NCBI GenBank assembly: GCA_017165825.1
Contig: CM029370.1
Span: forward strand, 18,899,190 to 18,963,189
DNA length: 64,000 bases
DNA from: Hepsetus odoe
Taxonomy: Eukaryota > Chordata > Actinopteri > Characiformes > Hepsetidae
Direction: 5' to 3'
How positions within the stretch are numbered: position 1 is the first letter of the stretch; each line of letters starts with the position of its first letter. Under the pieces are notes generated by a model. The model did no database searches, had not been told where the DNA came from, and worked only from the letters and a program-made list of their open reading frames with translations. Positions 24,113-36,979 of the stretch are shown here, one piece after another. The translations under genes were made by a program, and so were the position numbers.

Positions 24113-24573
24113 ACACATTTAGTAGAAATGTTTGACTTGGTTCACTGATTGTAAGCCACCGATGCCTTTAATAAGTATTTAGGTACTCTTAAGGCATGTT
24201 TGTGTGTTTGGATTAAGATATACAATGTGAATAAATTGTGGCATTTGAGTTATGTTATGGATGAATGAAAAACATGTAGGAGATGAAAGCTCAACTGCAG
24301 TCAGCATTACTTTCTGACTTGTGGGGTAAACTGTCTTATATGCCTATAAAGGAACTAATCCTATTAAGAATACAATCTATCAGATTATCGGAAGAATCAA
24401 AAAAATTTTTCAGTTTCACTTAAGATTCAAGGGTTTGAATAACCTCATTTTGGAACCACATAGGCATGGTCCGAATACACTAGAGAACAGCACAGTTGTC
24501 TATTACTCTAAGACTGCTACATCACTCATTAAGAACAATATAGACAGTGGATCATTATCACAATGATCAATGT

Positions 24574-24710
24574 ACAAACCTCCAGATGTTCCATCAACAG
24601 ACAACCCTTATATACAATTTGAGACAAAATGTAAAAACAAGCTATAAACTACACACCACATGCCAATTTTTGCTTGTTCCTCTCTGGCATTCGCATTGTA
24701 AGGCTTAGGC
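24574..24710 (+). repeat. Unclassified dispersed repeat, copy A
   Basis: ACAAACCTCCAGATGTTCCA and TTTTTGCTTGTTCCTCTCTGGCATTCG are paralleled by a second segment at about 26.54-26.63 kb. No coding capacity and no recognised family. Confidence 0.45.
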
Positions 24711-25421
24711 TCACTAGGTGCTCAGACGTGGGAGACCCTGCAGACTGCAGAGCTTTAATAAAAGATGCGCAAGGAACTAGAAACGTCTGCCTTGTGAAGG
24801 CCTTAAGATTGCTCAGTTTATCTGTGAGAGACATTTGGATGAAATGCATACAGATGCTGACCTCTTATTCAAAGTAACTTCACTGTAAATGAATAAATGC
24901 CTCTTGACATTTGCATGATATGTTGGCAGTACTCTATAGATATTTTCATACTTTGCAAGGAGCATGTTTGCAGTCAAATGAAGACTGTATATTCAGGTGA
25001 AAAAGTATTATAATTATGTGGCAAGAAATGTGCAGAAAAGTACTGCCAGCTCCTGCACTGTAAAATCAAATCTTTTGAACTACCATCTTGAGATGAATAG
25101 TTCTTTTCCAAAGAGGACAGCTGCAAACTGTGGCTGCCCTTTTACCATGTCATCTCTTTCTTCCAACTCTTCCCACGCAGTGATCTGGTATGTATGTTTA
25201 ATAGGAGGCGGAAAGTGCTGTTGCCGAGGTGGCATGTGTGGATATGGAGCTTTTGAATAATGGAAGGGGCCAGTGGCAGCCATGCATGTTTCATGATGCC
25301 CGCTCTCCATGTCCATGCTTAGGGACCGGTGGCCCACCTCGCGGGTGTCAGCTTGTCAGACAGGGGGGACGATCACATTCTTGTTTCTGCCTGAAAGAGC
25401 ACAACTCCCTCCCTGCTTTGA

Positions 25422-25446
25422 AACACACACACACACACACACACAC
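25422..25446. repeat. (CA)n microsatellite
   Basis: About 24 bp of CA. Confidence 0.9.
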
Positions 25447-25929
25447 TGGTCAAATGTGTTGCTACCTGGTTCTGTACTATAAAAGTGCTTGGAAGACTCT
25501 TTTTATGTTTTACATCTTAATGAGTCAAGACATCAAACTTATGAGCTTAGCTGGTAAGATTACCATCTGCACTCTGTCATCACTAAAAAGCTTTGGGAGC
25601 TCAAGCTTGACCTTTATTGGCTAATGCATGGAAACTTAGGCCTTTGAAAAGCAACATGGGAAATTTCAAATCAAATATTAAGAGTACTTTGCTCTGTAAA
25701 CGTCATGCTATCTTACAATAGAATGTAAAAAGAATGTGACTGTTATACATCTGATGCTCAGTGAAAATATAAATTTTAACATGAAGTTTCCCTTAAAAAT
25801 TCTTAGGGTCCACAAAATTGATTGGAGTGTTAAGAGTCCTGGTTACTGATTAAAAGGACTAAAAGAAAAAAAGGGTTTTCATACAAGCAAGAAATTATTT
25901 TCAAAGAACTGGCATGGCATGTCACAAAT

Positions 25930-26110
25930 AAGAGATTTACAGAGAGCAGTGGCACCATTCAAACTGGGCCTGAGCCATCTCATTTAATGGAACCAGGATT
26001 AGGTCATGCAAATGAGGAAAAAAGCTCGGCCTGCTTGTAGTAAGATCCCCCTGACAGAGAGCCAATTAGGCATCATAGTATTTGGTCATCATCCCCTTCC
26101 CGGTGTTCTG
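25930..26110. promoter_or_regulatory. Candidate enhancer with POU octamer
   Basis: Composition rises above the AT-rich flanks. It holds a perfect POU octamer ATGCAAAT (about 26008), a CCAATTAGGCAT homeodomain site (about 26065) and GATTAGG. No repeat or ORF signature. Enhancer role is inference. Confidence 0.3.
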
Positions 26111-26537
26111 TAAGCTGTTTCACCCTGTACATGTGCTATAGCTGAGTAAAGTATGAACACATAGGTGCTGAGTGAGAGGGATTCAGTTTTTCAGGTGTGA
26201 GTTTTATTAAATTCATGCTGTAGGATTTAAAGTGATTTGGTATTGCTTAAATTGATCACATCTTAAGTCATTTGGAGGACTAAAACAGTTTTTAAAATTT
26301 AAAAAAATTAAAAAATTAAGGTTAATACTTAACCTTATTGTTAAAAATATTAAAAGTTTGGATGAAAAGAAGACAGAAGCCTAATAAAATGCTGCTAAAC
26401 ATCCTTTGCATTTGTCATGGAGCCCCATCTAAGGACTTTGTGTGTATGATTCTAATATTTTAATACAGTTGTCAGTTAATAACAGCCATCTGGATAGAAT
26501 TATAGATGATGGGATATTTCAGTTTTACCCTTAATAG

Positions 26538-26632
26538 ACAAACCTCCTGATGTTCCACCAACAGAAACTATAGTCCTCACACATGCAAATTTCTGCTAGC
26601 ACCTCTTTGGAATTTGGATTGTTAATTTATAT
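26538..26632 (+). repeat. Unclassified dispersed repeat, copy B
   Basis: ACAAACCTCCTGATGTTCCA and TTTCTGCTAGCACCTCTTTGG match the copy at 24.57 kb with substitutions and a deletion. Confidence 0.45.
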
Positions 26633-26859
26633 ATTTGATAAATATGTGAAGATAATCCATAAACCAATAGCAAGGTTCTCAAATCATACATACAAAATGT
26701 AAAAAAAAGCAGTTCCTTTGTCAGCACAGTTTTTTCTTGCAAGTCATGGTAAGATTCAATGGCAGATTTGGCAGGTTTGGTCCGGAATGTTTTTTACTTT
26801 AATCACGTTTTTTAATCGCAAGGGTTTTTGTGAGGTGTCTCCCTCTTAACAGAACCTGA

Positions 26860-27080
26860 CATTCAGCTCACACTGGGTCACATTGCCCACTACAGGTGTG
26901 TGTCAGTGTGTAATTGGGGAAAATGTGTTATCTGTTGTTTGGCACAGCCGATTACCTATCCATTTGCATCTGACCCCTGAGTGACATATGCCCTTGTGGC
27001 TCGTAGTGGCAATAATGCCATCTTAGGGCAGCTGAGCCTCTTACGAGTCATATGTGTCTCTCAAAGGCTCAGGGCAAAAG
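26860..27080. promoter_or_regulatory. Candidate enhancer with homeodomain and POU-like sites
   Basis: Dense unique sequence with GTGTAATTGG, CCGATTACC and ATTTGCAT (reverse octamer-type) motifs spaced within about 70 bp, unlike the low-complexity flanks. Regulatory role is inferred only from motifs and location within the six6-ppm1a interval. Confidence 0.3.
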
Positions 27081-27177
27081 GGAGACAGGGATCAGAGACA
27101 ACCAAACTAATCCACCTAAGCTCAAAGGAACCACGAAAGAATTGTTAGAGACAAAAAAAATTCCAGGGATTGTTATA

Positions 27178-27250
27178 CAAACACACACACACACACACAC
27201 AAATGCACACACAAGGACGCACGCGCACACACACACACACACACACACGA
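27178..27250. repeat. (CA)n microsatellite, interrupted
   Basis: Two CA arrays separated by ATGCACACACAAGGACGCACGC-type interruption. Thr-His and Val-Cys open frames over it are artefacts. Confidence 0.93.
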
Positions 27251-27559
27251 ACAGCAAGATATCTATACCAAAATAATGGGATACACAGCTGGATTTCTTT
27301 TCTTCTTTTCAACAATTCACACATGGATGTGTCTGTGTTTACCTTGTCAGCCACTAAAGTGTGTCAACAAAATTACGAAGAAACAAACAACACAAAAGAA
27401 CAATAGCCTGTGCCTCTGCTTTTATTTAGCCAGCCTCTCGAGTAGCAGCCAGAACTCCAATCACAGGGTTTATGGATCTGAGTTAAATGGACTACAGGCA
27501 GACACAAAAAAGAGGCAATCGATTTGGCCTTTCAGATAGAAGCAATAGATGTGCATGGC

Positions 27560-29630
27560 AAAAGGGAGGTGTCACTGTTTTTGAGTGGAAATTTTTCCAG
27601 TTTAACTGGAACAGGTGAATCAATCGCAGCTTCAGTGAATGTCCTGTCAATGTGGCTTAGCAACAGATTGAAAGAGGAGGACCTGGGACTTTGAGTCTTA
27701 ATATGATCTGTAGATCTTAAGCAGATATATGAGTGACTTGACGCATAAGCTCATGATCGAAGTCATTGCCTAATCACAGCCTCCCACCCCCATCCCCTCT
27801 TACTAGGACAGTAGCTTAGGAGAAAAAGACAGAATATTCCACACCCCTGACCATTCCCGATCCAAATTTCTTGGCATGAAGCCCAGAGGGGTCTGACCTG
27901 TTTTGGAGTGCAGGTTTGCACAGGACTAGTAGCAAGTGATGAATGAAGCAAGAAAAACTTTAACTTTGTGTGTGTGTGTGTGTTTTTTTTTTTTTTAAAA
28001 AAAACAATACTCCAGCAAAGTGACAAGTGAAAAAAAGGACTGGGCTCTCATTCTTCTGTTCCTTCCAGTTGTTCTCTCTTCATATTTCAACTGCAAGTGC
28101 AGATCACAGTCATTCATTCTGACAGTTCCCTTGCCAATATCCTCCACACCTTTAGTCTATACACTGTGAAATCATGTCATGTGCTTGGCTCTTGTGCTGC
28201 ACTAAAAAATACATGGCATTATACATCAGTTGTTATGGATGTGATGCCAAATCAACAAAGAGTAATTGACAGATGCACGTTACTGAAATAAATAATGAAT
28301 AGTGAGAGATTGATTTTATTTCAGAATCGTGTTTGGGGTTTTACTCCATTGTCCAGTGTTGAGATGCACAACAATACTAAGCAGCCCAGGTATTTTTGAG
28401 AGTTTTAATAGATATCTGAGCTGTCCCTTTACTTATCCAGATATTTTGGTTGTTCTTGTTTAAGGGAATCGTCTGCTATACTTAGAATCAGCTTCAAGTT
28501 GGAAGAAGGTTAACATGCATAATACATCATCAATTATTAGATACACACCAGAGGGATGGGGTACTGGAATGGCTAATAAATGGCACAGCAGCAGATAAAA
28601 TCATTGATTGCATCTATGTGGTAGGTATGGCTGAAAAAAATGCTGTAAGTATGGGTAAGTGTACCTACTAAGATTAGAGTTTTAAAGGTTAAAACACGTC
28701 TTAAATACTCCTTACAATGGGATCACTGGTGTGTCTGGTGGGTATAATATTATCATATCGTCTTCTTTAGGCACTGCCACTGTGATTAGCATATGACTGG
28801 CTGGCACACCAATATTAATTTAAACACTTAGAAGCTAGCTGTCACATGTTGTAGTTTGCAGAAGTCAAAAAATCCCTCTGACATCTCTGTCTTAACATCA
28901 AAAATGTGACACAACAAAGTAGGACCGTGGGCGAATCTTACTGTTTGCATGCAAGATCACAGAGACTGGCAAGGGACTACAGGAGCAGAGGGAAACCACT
29001 GACTTCTGTAATGATTTTTCCCATTTTATGTCACCTTCATTATTCAATGTCTGACTGGCATCTATCTCTTGCTGCTCCCAATGGTACAGTGCACAGTAGC
29101 TATGTGTGTTGGTGATTTCTGCAGTGGGTGGTGAGGGATGTGGTGGTTTTAAATGAGAGAAGGCATGGATGGGTTGGGTAGAGAGACAATGCAGGCCTTA
29201 AGAATGTGAGATCATGCCATAAGCTCGGAGACAGCGCCGCGATTCTGATGTCATATGATAAACAGTAGTGCCTTATCTAGGCTGAAGAAATATATAGTTG
29301 CACTATGAGATGATCTTACAGGAACTCCACTATTGTCACATTATGCCGTCTTAAGCAAGGTTTCAGAGAACTTTTCAGGGACTAAAATTCCAAAAATTAA
29401 CTCAATTAAAAATCAAAGCATGGGCATTCATTTTTTAAGGTGGTTGTGGTGCAGTGGTGTAGGTGGTGCAGTTGGGACATTTATTGTGGGTTGTATGAGT
29501 AACTGCAGGAATTATTTTGCATTGACATCTATTTTATTGATCTTGTCTACAATCTATGTCAATAAGCATCTGAAAAGAGAAAACTGTGTCTATGCATCTA
29601 CTTTTGTACAGAAGCATATGTATATATGCA
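27560..29630. other. Gene-free stretch
   Basis: Non-coding; short (GT)n at about 27967-27982 followed by a T/A run. No gene or named repeat recognised. Confidence 0.5.
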
Positions 29631-29689
29631 TGTATTATATATGTGTGTGTGTGTGTACATATATATGCACACAAATAGACTCAAACAGA

Positions 29690-29697
29690 GACACACA

Positions 29698-29740
<43 letters not shown>
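29690..29740. repeat. (CA)n microsatellite
   Basis: About 45 bp of CA, preceded by TATATGTGTG-type alternating repeats from about 29633. Confidence 0.95.
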
Positions 29741-29743
<3 letters not shown>

Positions 29744-30139
29744 GGGGCTACAGTGTAAAATGCAGAATACCATTCTATCGGGAATGTTGTAGAGAAGGGA
29801 ACGCTAAAAACAATTTCTTCCCCCTCTGTACCTCTTTATTTCAGAATAAGTGGAGTGTGGGGGTGCAGAGTAGGGGTACAGGAGCAGGCAAGGAAGGGGA
29901 GAAAAAAAAGCAATCCAACTCGCTAGAAGCAAAAAAGAAGTATTGAAGAGTAAAAATGGGCAAGAGAAAAAAATGACACGCAGCAGTTGTTAGTCACCTA
30001 GCAACAAGTCCTCCATCAGCCTCCCCCTCTCTCTACTACAGCCTCTTTTCCAAAGTCTCCCCACTGTGCTCCTTAATTCAGCAAATGTGCTGCGGATGTA
30101 TGACCCCCCCTCCCCTCTTCCCCCCACATCCCTGGCCCC

Positions 30140-30560
30140 TGACAAAGCGTGCTATGAGGTGGGCTGAAGGACACAGGCCTCCACCTTACACATAACCACT
30201 CAGCCGCCCCATTGACCGCCGAGGCCTTTCTCCCAGCATACAATGGGGTTGGGGACAAAGCGCTGAAAAGAGGGGCAGGACCAACAGGGAAAACATTTGC
30301 TTGTAATTGTGATTGACTGCATAATTAAAATGATGTTCTTTTTTTGTGGGGGGCTCTAAATGCTGGGGAGGGGCAGAAGGATGCTTGTTAAAGCCTGCAC
30401 TTTGTCACCTTGTAATGAGGAGAAAGCGTTCCTGCTGGGAAGAGGGGCAAATATTGAGATCGCTCCAGGAAGAACTCAGAGCGCCTCTTCAAGTGTTTCC
30501 ACAATGAGGACAAAAATGCAGGGGATCTCACCCATCTCACACTTACCCTCAGAAATAAGT
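30140..30560. promoter_or_regulatory. Candidate conserved non-coding patch
   Basis: GC-richer unique sequence. CTTGTAATTGTGATTGACTG combines a TAATT homeodomain core with a TGATTGAC PBX-like core, with ATAATTAAAATG a few bases on. ACAAAGCG-type SOX/TCF-like motifs occur twice (about 30142 and 30255). Open frames lack protein resemblance. Confidence 0.3.
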
Positions 30561-30649
30561 AGGTAGTCGTGAGGAAACAAACGAAAGCAGGCAGGCGAAT
30601 TGAAAGACAGACAGAGAATGGGGAATCACACAAACCTATGTGTATATAT

Positions 30650-30700
30650 ACACACACGCGCACACACACACACACACAGACGTCACACACACACATAAAC
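30650..30700. repeat. (CA)n microsatellite
   Basis: Interrupted CA array. Confidence 0.9.
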
Positions 30701-31329
30701 AGACAGATATACATTAAGACTGAATATTTGTGACCCTTCCTTGACCACTTCTGAACAGCTCTGACTCAACACATATAACATTTATAAAGACCTCAGTGAA
30801 GAAAATGTCGACAAGGCTTGGGGATTGAAGTTTATATACAAGCACAGACTTCTAAAGGTAGAACTGGTATTACTGAATGGCTGGTATGTGCATGTTTGTG
30901 TCCATTTGAGTGTTCAAGAAATCGCTTACACACAAAAATGCCAGACAGTTTCTTCTTCCAGAGATGCCTCAGTACAGACTTTCAGAATGACAAATTGGAT
31001 GCGTTCGCCATCAAATTCCCACCCTGGGGGGCCTCACTGGGGACATTCAAGCCCCCCCCAAAGGTCAACTTGTTTTCGCTGCTTTCCAATTTCAGGATCA
31101 CCTTGGCGACCATTCTCTTCTCACCTCTATCTGTGGGCTGTCTGCACTGTCTCTCTCCTTTGTCCCACACCTCTGTGCGTCCACCGAGGGCAACACACTG
31201 CATATAAAAGCAAGCATGGAGCAGCGCTTCAAATACTTCAGGCACGAATCAGGAATCATATGGGAAATGTAAAGTATACCACATGGACATCTATTCAACT
31301 ACTGAATGCTTGGAATGTCCTTTTTTAAA

Positions 31330-34300
31330 AGCAGATTTGTTGAGATTTTTCTTCTGTATGGTAAAAGAAAACGTAAAGCTTTACAAAACCTACTATTTAC
31401 TTAATTTCCAAAGCTGCTCAAGGATTGACTTGCTTTGATATTGACACAAAAAAGAAAACTACTTTAAACTAGACTTCTTAAAAAATAAGACTGTGTTATG
31501 CAGGTCTAGTTTTCCTTGAAACTTCCATGTTCCTCTGATCAATTAGAGAGTTAAATGCTTGTCTTTTTACACTGTAAATATTCCAGATCCAATGGAATGG
31601 GAAGGCACATGAAAGTGAACATGGATGCACAAAAATAGCATTCCCTATTTTTGAGTCTCAATATGTCTAAACTGAAGTGGAGAAAGAATAAATGAATATA
31701 ATAATAGAAAAATAAAAGATTTTAAAAATACCTGATGAACAGTCCTGGTAAAGGTATCATGATTTGAGCATGGTGTGGAGAATTTTTCTTATTTATCAAC
31801 TTCTGTTTTTCTATGAACATAATAAAATATTGCTTTCATGAAAGAAGTTTAAGGAATTCCTGAAACAAATGTTAACTCAACATACAGGCTTTTGGCTGGA
31901 ACAGCATCAAAACATCAGAAACTTTGACTCAGACAAGGTCAATGGGCTTGTGGTTGTGAGAGATGGTGTGAGGTTCCTCTTTGTTGGAGTGCCACACAGT
32001 GTGTAACCACAAAGGCCGACCTTTTAAAAACGAAGTAAACAAAAAAACATTGCATGACATAGTCGACAAAATTTTTTCAATTTTAGCACAGTATAAAGGC
32101 ATTTCATATTTCATAAATATGTGGAGTAATAACAAATGTCCAGTTTTAATTTAGGCAGCTTAGACTAAATTAAAAATAATTACGCAAAAAAAGTGGAAAT
32201 GGTAACTTAAAATTTTTATTTTTGTTTGGAAAAAAGGAAATGTAGGTCAGTTGGCTGCATGACAGATTTTGGCCCATGATGCAGATGATTAATAAGTAAT
32301 ATTAATTGGTATCTGTGCAGGCTCCCCTGTGTTGCAGTTATCTCTGGCTGACTGGGTTAACAGGGAGTTAGAAAGGGTCAAGAGTTCATGGCCAGCAGAC
32401 ATGGGTGTTGGGGTCGTGGTCAAGTCAGAGGTGGACCTGTGATGACAGCCCCTCTCATCCACAGTTATGTGCCTGGGCAGGCAGCCAGGCAGGCTGCAGT
32501 GAGGAAAAAGAAGACTTGTGAAACCTGCTGCCTTCTCAAAACTCCTCGCCATAGCTCCCTGCTGTACAGCTGATGCCAAATAAAGAGATTACATCTCAGG
32601 TTAAAAACCAAGATAGTTTCCCCTCACACTAGTGATAATATCTGACTGACAAGGTTACTGGACGCGAGGCGATGAGGGCATGGCTTCTGAAATGCTCCTC
32701 TGCCCTCCTGAGGATGTTTTCAACAGCCTAAAGATTAAGGCTTCCATCTGAAGCCTCACTGAGCTAAAAAAGAAATAGGATGCGTATGAAATTACTGCTT
32801 GGAGCAGCATTTCTGCAAAGTATAAATTCCCTTCAATCATATGAATCCCACCAAAAACAGGTGTTTTAGGCTTTGTGTTAACTTCGAATAGACATCATTC
32901 ATTCGCACACAATATGAACCGAGCACATACAGTCTTATGTACATGCCAAGGTCATTTTGCTGACAGAAAATTGCTTTATGACTTGAAATGCAATTTTGTT
33001 CATAAGAAAGTGGGGAAAAGATGTACATGGTGTCCTTTGTCCACAATGAGAAAACCATTAGAAAAAAAGCTGCTTTTCAGTCTCTCTCTCTCCCTCTCTC
33101 TCTCTCACTCACTAACTCACTCATTCAGTTTAGACTGTGCATGTAAATCATAGATTTTTTTTTGTTGTTTTATTGTTGTTTTATTTCATGCAACATTGAT
33201 TCCTAAAGCTTAGATGTAAACAATCCTTTTTTAAAACGAAAATTGAATATTGATGTTACTTGTGCATTTGAAGGTCTATAATTGAGGCTTAAAAGAGAAA
33301 TTAAATGAAATTAAAAGAATCGACTCACACTTTGGAAAACAATGATGCTTTTTCCCCCCAAAGCACCACCACTTTCAGTGACATAAAAGTACTTATTTTC
33401 CCATAGGAACACAACACACTACAATACAAATACAAATAAAGAAAGATTCAGAAATTAAACACAAAGATAAAAAAGATGTAGTGAATTATTTTTCCTAATG
33501 AATATATTGTAAAAAGTAGCCTATATTATGTTATCTGTAATGCTTCAAGCAACAACTACTTCAAGTACCTCATAATAATCAGCATGACCGAGTGCAGGCT
33601 CTCTGAGATTACGCTGATGATAAATGATGCACATTCTTTACAGTGTCCTCTGTAATTCAGTTCTCTGTGAGGGGTAGATTAACACACAGTAAGCCATGCT
33701 CGATGGAGGCAGTGGTTTACTTTCTTTCCCTCTCATTTTCACAGCTCTTTTCACTCAGTAACCCACTGTGTTTGTGGTTCTGCCGCAGTTTTCTTTCACT
33801 ACAATGCTGAGGTTTGGGTTTGTCATCTCTTATTTTTTGTCAGTCACTGAATTCACGGTCATTCTGAGAATTCATGCCTTTTCCTTAGAGGTGATTTCAA
33901 AGTCTTGTAAGGGCCACTTTATTTTCAGGAACAAAGTTTAAAACATTTACTTCACTCATTCAAAAAGTCCTACAATCAAAGGAAGCTCAGGAGAAGTATA
34001 ATAAACATGGAAATGTTGGCACAGAACCATTCAGCATCAGATGCATTTAAGATAACGTCAACGTTCAGGGCCACAAAGACAGAGAGGGTGCAGAAGAAAG
34101 CACTGGCACCTCTGAGATGTCTTTTTGCATAGATCACTCCTTTGTTACTTTGGGCCAAGGAATAAAGAGCAACTTCCTGTCCCCTATTTACGAGTGACTG
34201 ACCAGCTGCTGAAAGCACCAAGTCAAATCCGCCTGAAGGGAAGTGTCTTTATGCTGTATCTCCGGATGCTCCACCATGTCTGGCACTCATATCTCAATGG

Positions 34301-34600
34301 GCATCCAAGAGGCAGGTGCACTATTTACCCCAAAAGACACATTCACATGAGGCTAAAGGGTCCGCACTAATTTGCACTCTTTGATGCATCTTTTGGGCAG
34401 CTAGTGTGACCTGAACATCATCACAAATATTGTTTTATGAATAATCTAAAATTATGAACGCTGCTGGAGTAACACAGTTTAATTACAATGTAATAACTTA
34501 GTTATACACAGAGCTACAAACACAATAAGATACATGAATTATTTGTGAATTATTATTATTACTATTATTGCATGTAGTATTTTAATTGCATATCTAGCTA
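31330..34600. other. Gene-free stretch
   Basis: AT-rich DNA with scattered short open frames and a TC array at about 33081-33105. GC-richer unique patches lie at about 32.3-32.6 kb and 34.1-34.35 kb but lack identifiable coding or RNA features. Confidence 0.45.
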
Positions 34601-34611
34601 TCGATCTATCT

Positions 34612-34632
34612 ACACACACACACACACACACA

Positions 34633-34693
<61 letters not shown>
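34612..34693. repeat. (CA)n(AT)n compound microsatellite
   Basis: About 22 bp of CA followed by about 58 bp of AT. Confidence 0.95.
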
Positions 34694-34695
<2 letters not shown>

Positions 34696-34930
34696 ATAAT
34701 TAAGAAACATACTACAGGAACAACAATAATAATAATAATAATAATGATTCATAAAAAATATAGCTGTGTGTGTGTGTGTGTGTGTAAATGGTGGGCTGTT
34801 TCAGTTTTATTATTAATAACAGTAATCAGAAGCAGTGGTGGCGGGATTAGTATCAGTGTTGGTATTATTACAGGTTTGGGACATTCACCGTGACTGTTTA
34901 ATAAATGTTCTTTTCTCCACACACTGCAGG

Positions 34931-35106
34931 TCTGAGGAAAGGAAAACGGGACTGCCAGCGCGCTTTAAACCCCGCGTGGCCTCCAGCCTGTCTGTGACCG
35001 TGTGAAGGTGAAGAGGAGCTTTTCGGACACTGGGTGGTGAATGATCGCTGAAGTGACGGCGTAACCTGGAAGGATGAAGGCGCTCTCTCCCCTCAGAGCC
35101 CCGCCG
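34931..35106 (+). other. Exon-like CpG-richer segment
   Basis: Bounded by a good acceptor (TCTCCACACACTGCAG|GT) and a consensus donor (CCGCCG|GTAAGTGCAG), with high GC and CpG in between and to about 35480. An ATG at 35074 opens only a short frame (MKALSPLRAPP) to the donor. It could be a 5' exon of a long non-coding RNA, or of the gene lying antisense between PPM1A and SIX6 in mammals (C14orf39/SIX6OS1, same relative orientation), but the residues match nothing I know. Confidence 0.3.
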
Positions 35107-35619
35107 GTAAGTGCAGGTAGTTGGGCTTTGCAGTGTGCAGTCAGAAACAGCTGGCATTAGCAGGGTCACAGCTGCACTTCTACATTCGTTTCATCCCGGC
35201 TGTGCTTTGCTCTGTGATCAGCTGAACTCTGACGCCTGCACACTTTTCTACAGACGCGTTTTCAGAGTTTCCTTTAAAGCCGCGCTCTCACACACCAGCA
35301 CCACCTCCCAGCTGCGCCTAAAGACCAGCCCGGGTTTCCGATCCTCACACTGGCTGAACGTCCTGCTCTCCTTCACCTCACTGCAGAGAGCTCGGCTTAA
35401 CTGTCTTTTATTCACAGGCGAGGAAATAAAGTCCGTCTGTGGTCTGCGCTCCTCCAGATCCCCCTGCTCCCTCCATCCTCACTAAAACCAACCCGGGTTC
35501 AAACGTGTGTTTTTGCTTTCTTTGTGCGTTTTCTTTATTTTTCTTTCTTTCTTTCTTTCTTTTTCTGAGACATCAGGAACTGTAGTGTGAGGAGTGTGCA
35601 AAGGGTGGAAAACACTGCA

Positions 35620-35895
35620 AACAATTCATTTTCATCTTAAGTCCAGCTTTCGGCATAAAACCCTGACCTGTAGTCACTTTGAATGAGCTTGCTTGTTTAC
35701 ATGCAGATCATCCAGAAGATAAATTGATAGGAGATGATGTAATATAAAAGAATACCATTTAAAGCACTGTAGAGTACTGTAATGAAATGTAATCACATAT
35801 TGAAAGATAATGGAATATAGTGCTGAAATAGTGTCATGAAATGTTCTGAAATGTAATATAATGTTATGTAATGTACTGCAATTTACTGTGCCAGT
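35620..35895 (+). repeat. Dispersed repeat with ATGTACTGTA-type minisatellite, copy 1
   Basis: CATCTTAAG, then ACCTGTAGTCACTTTGAATG and GCTTGCTTGTTTAC, then an irregular 10-11 bp AATGTAATGTACTG array. A diverged copy in the same order lies at about 36.98 kb. Confidence 0.55.
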
Positions 35896-36979
35896 TTTAT
35901 CTTTTACCCAGGCAGAGTTAAAGCCTCCGGTGGGTTCATAGTTATCCATCACATTTTTCAGACATCCTGATTGGGAAAAAAAAAATTATAAAGTCAGATT
36001 TTTTTGGCCTGATTTCAATTCAATTTTCACCTTCTTTTCTGCGATTGTTGATGGTTCAAAAGGCCCGTATTCCTTCTTGTCATTTTTTGAGACAACAAAG
36101 AGTAGAACCAAGCTGAGAGAACAGATAAAAACCCAGTAAAAAGAGAGAAGCTACTTGGAAAGCAGGAAAATGGATGCAGACTCAAGTGGAAAAGAAAAAA
36201 AAAGTCTAAACTCTGAATCAGAATCTGTTTTTCTCTGGTTTAATTGGAAAAATACAACTATTGTATCCCTAGATCATCTGATTTGATTCAAAGCGGTAAA
36301 ACAGCCCTTCCGAAGGTAGAAAGGTATCCTGCTACTCACTTCTTCTTCAGGATCTTTAGTTAGGGAACTTAGTGGTACTATTTTCCATTGCTATTATGTT
36401 TTTTAGTTGCATTGACTCCACAAATCCTTCTCTCACTGCAGCTTTTCTATTCTAAAGGTTGAATGGTGAAAAGGTACAAACATGCCCCTTCCCCTGGGAA
36501 AGTGAGTGCAGTGTATTCTCAAAACTCATACACAATTGGATGTGAAGGACCTTTACAGCTACTTTTTCCATCCCTGGGTGAAAAAAAATTGTACCTGGAC
36601 AGTGAACATATTCTCCTGACACATATTATTAACACATTTATTTCAACTTTGAACTCACTTAGACTGTAGAAAAAATTATGATCAAATTATTTAAAAAATG
36701 TATGACAGAAAAAGGTTTCTCAGAACACAACCATGTAAAAAAAGATATTAAATGTCGGGCACATTGACATACACAGCTTTCAGTAAAGAACTGCAAATAC
36801 AGGGCTCGGCGACTGGTAAAACACTCCAAATTTGGTATCATTTTAAAACAAGTAATCAATGTTTTATCATGTTTTTACAGCTAAGGAGTGCAGTGAGAGT
36901 AGAACTAACACGTGATGGAGCTTTTCAATATTTTGATTTTGTGAGGAGTTTATAAAAGTCAGAAAACACTAAAAAATAA

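Noticed and set aside
30825..31328. Overlapping 129- and 167-residue plus-strand frames
   Set aside because: Two overlapping frames with no family resemblance; probably chance in GC-richer non-coding DNA.
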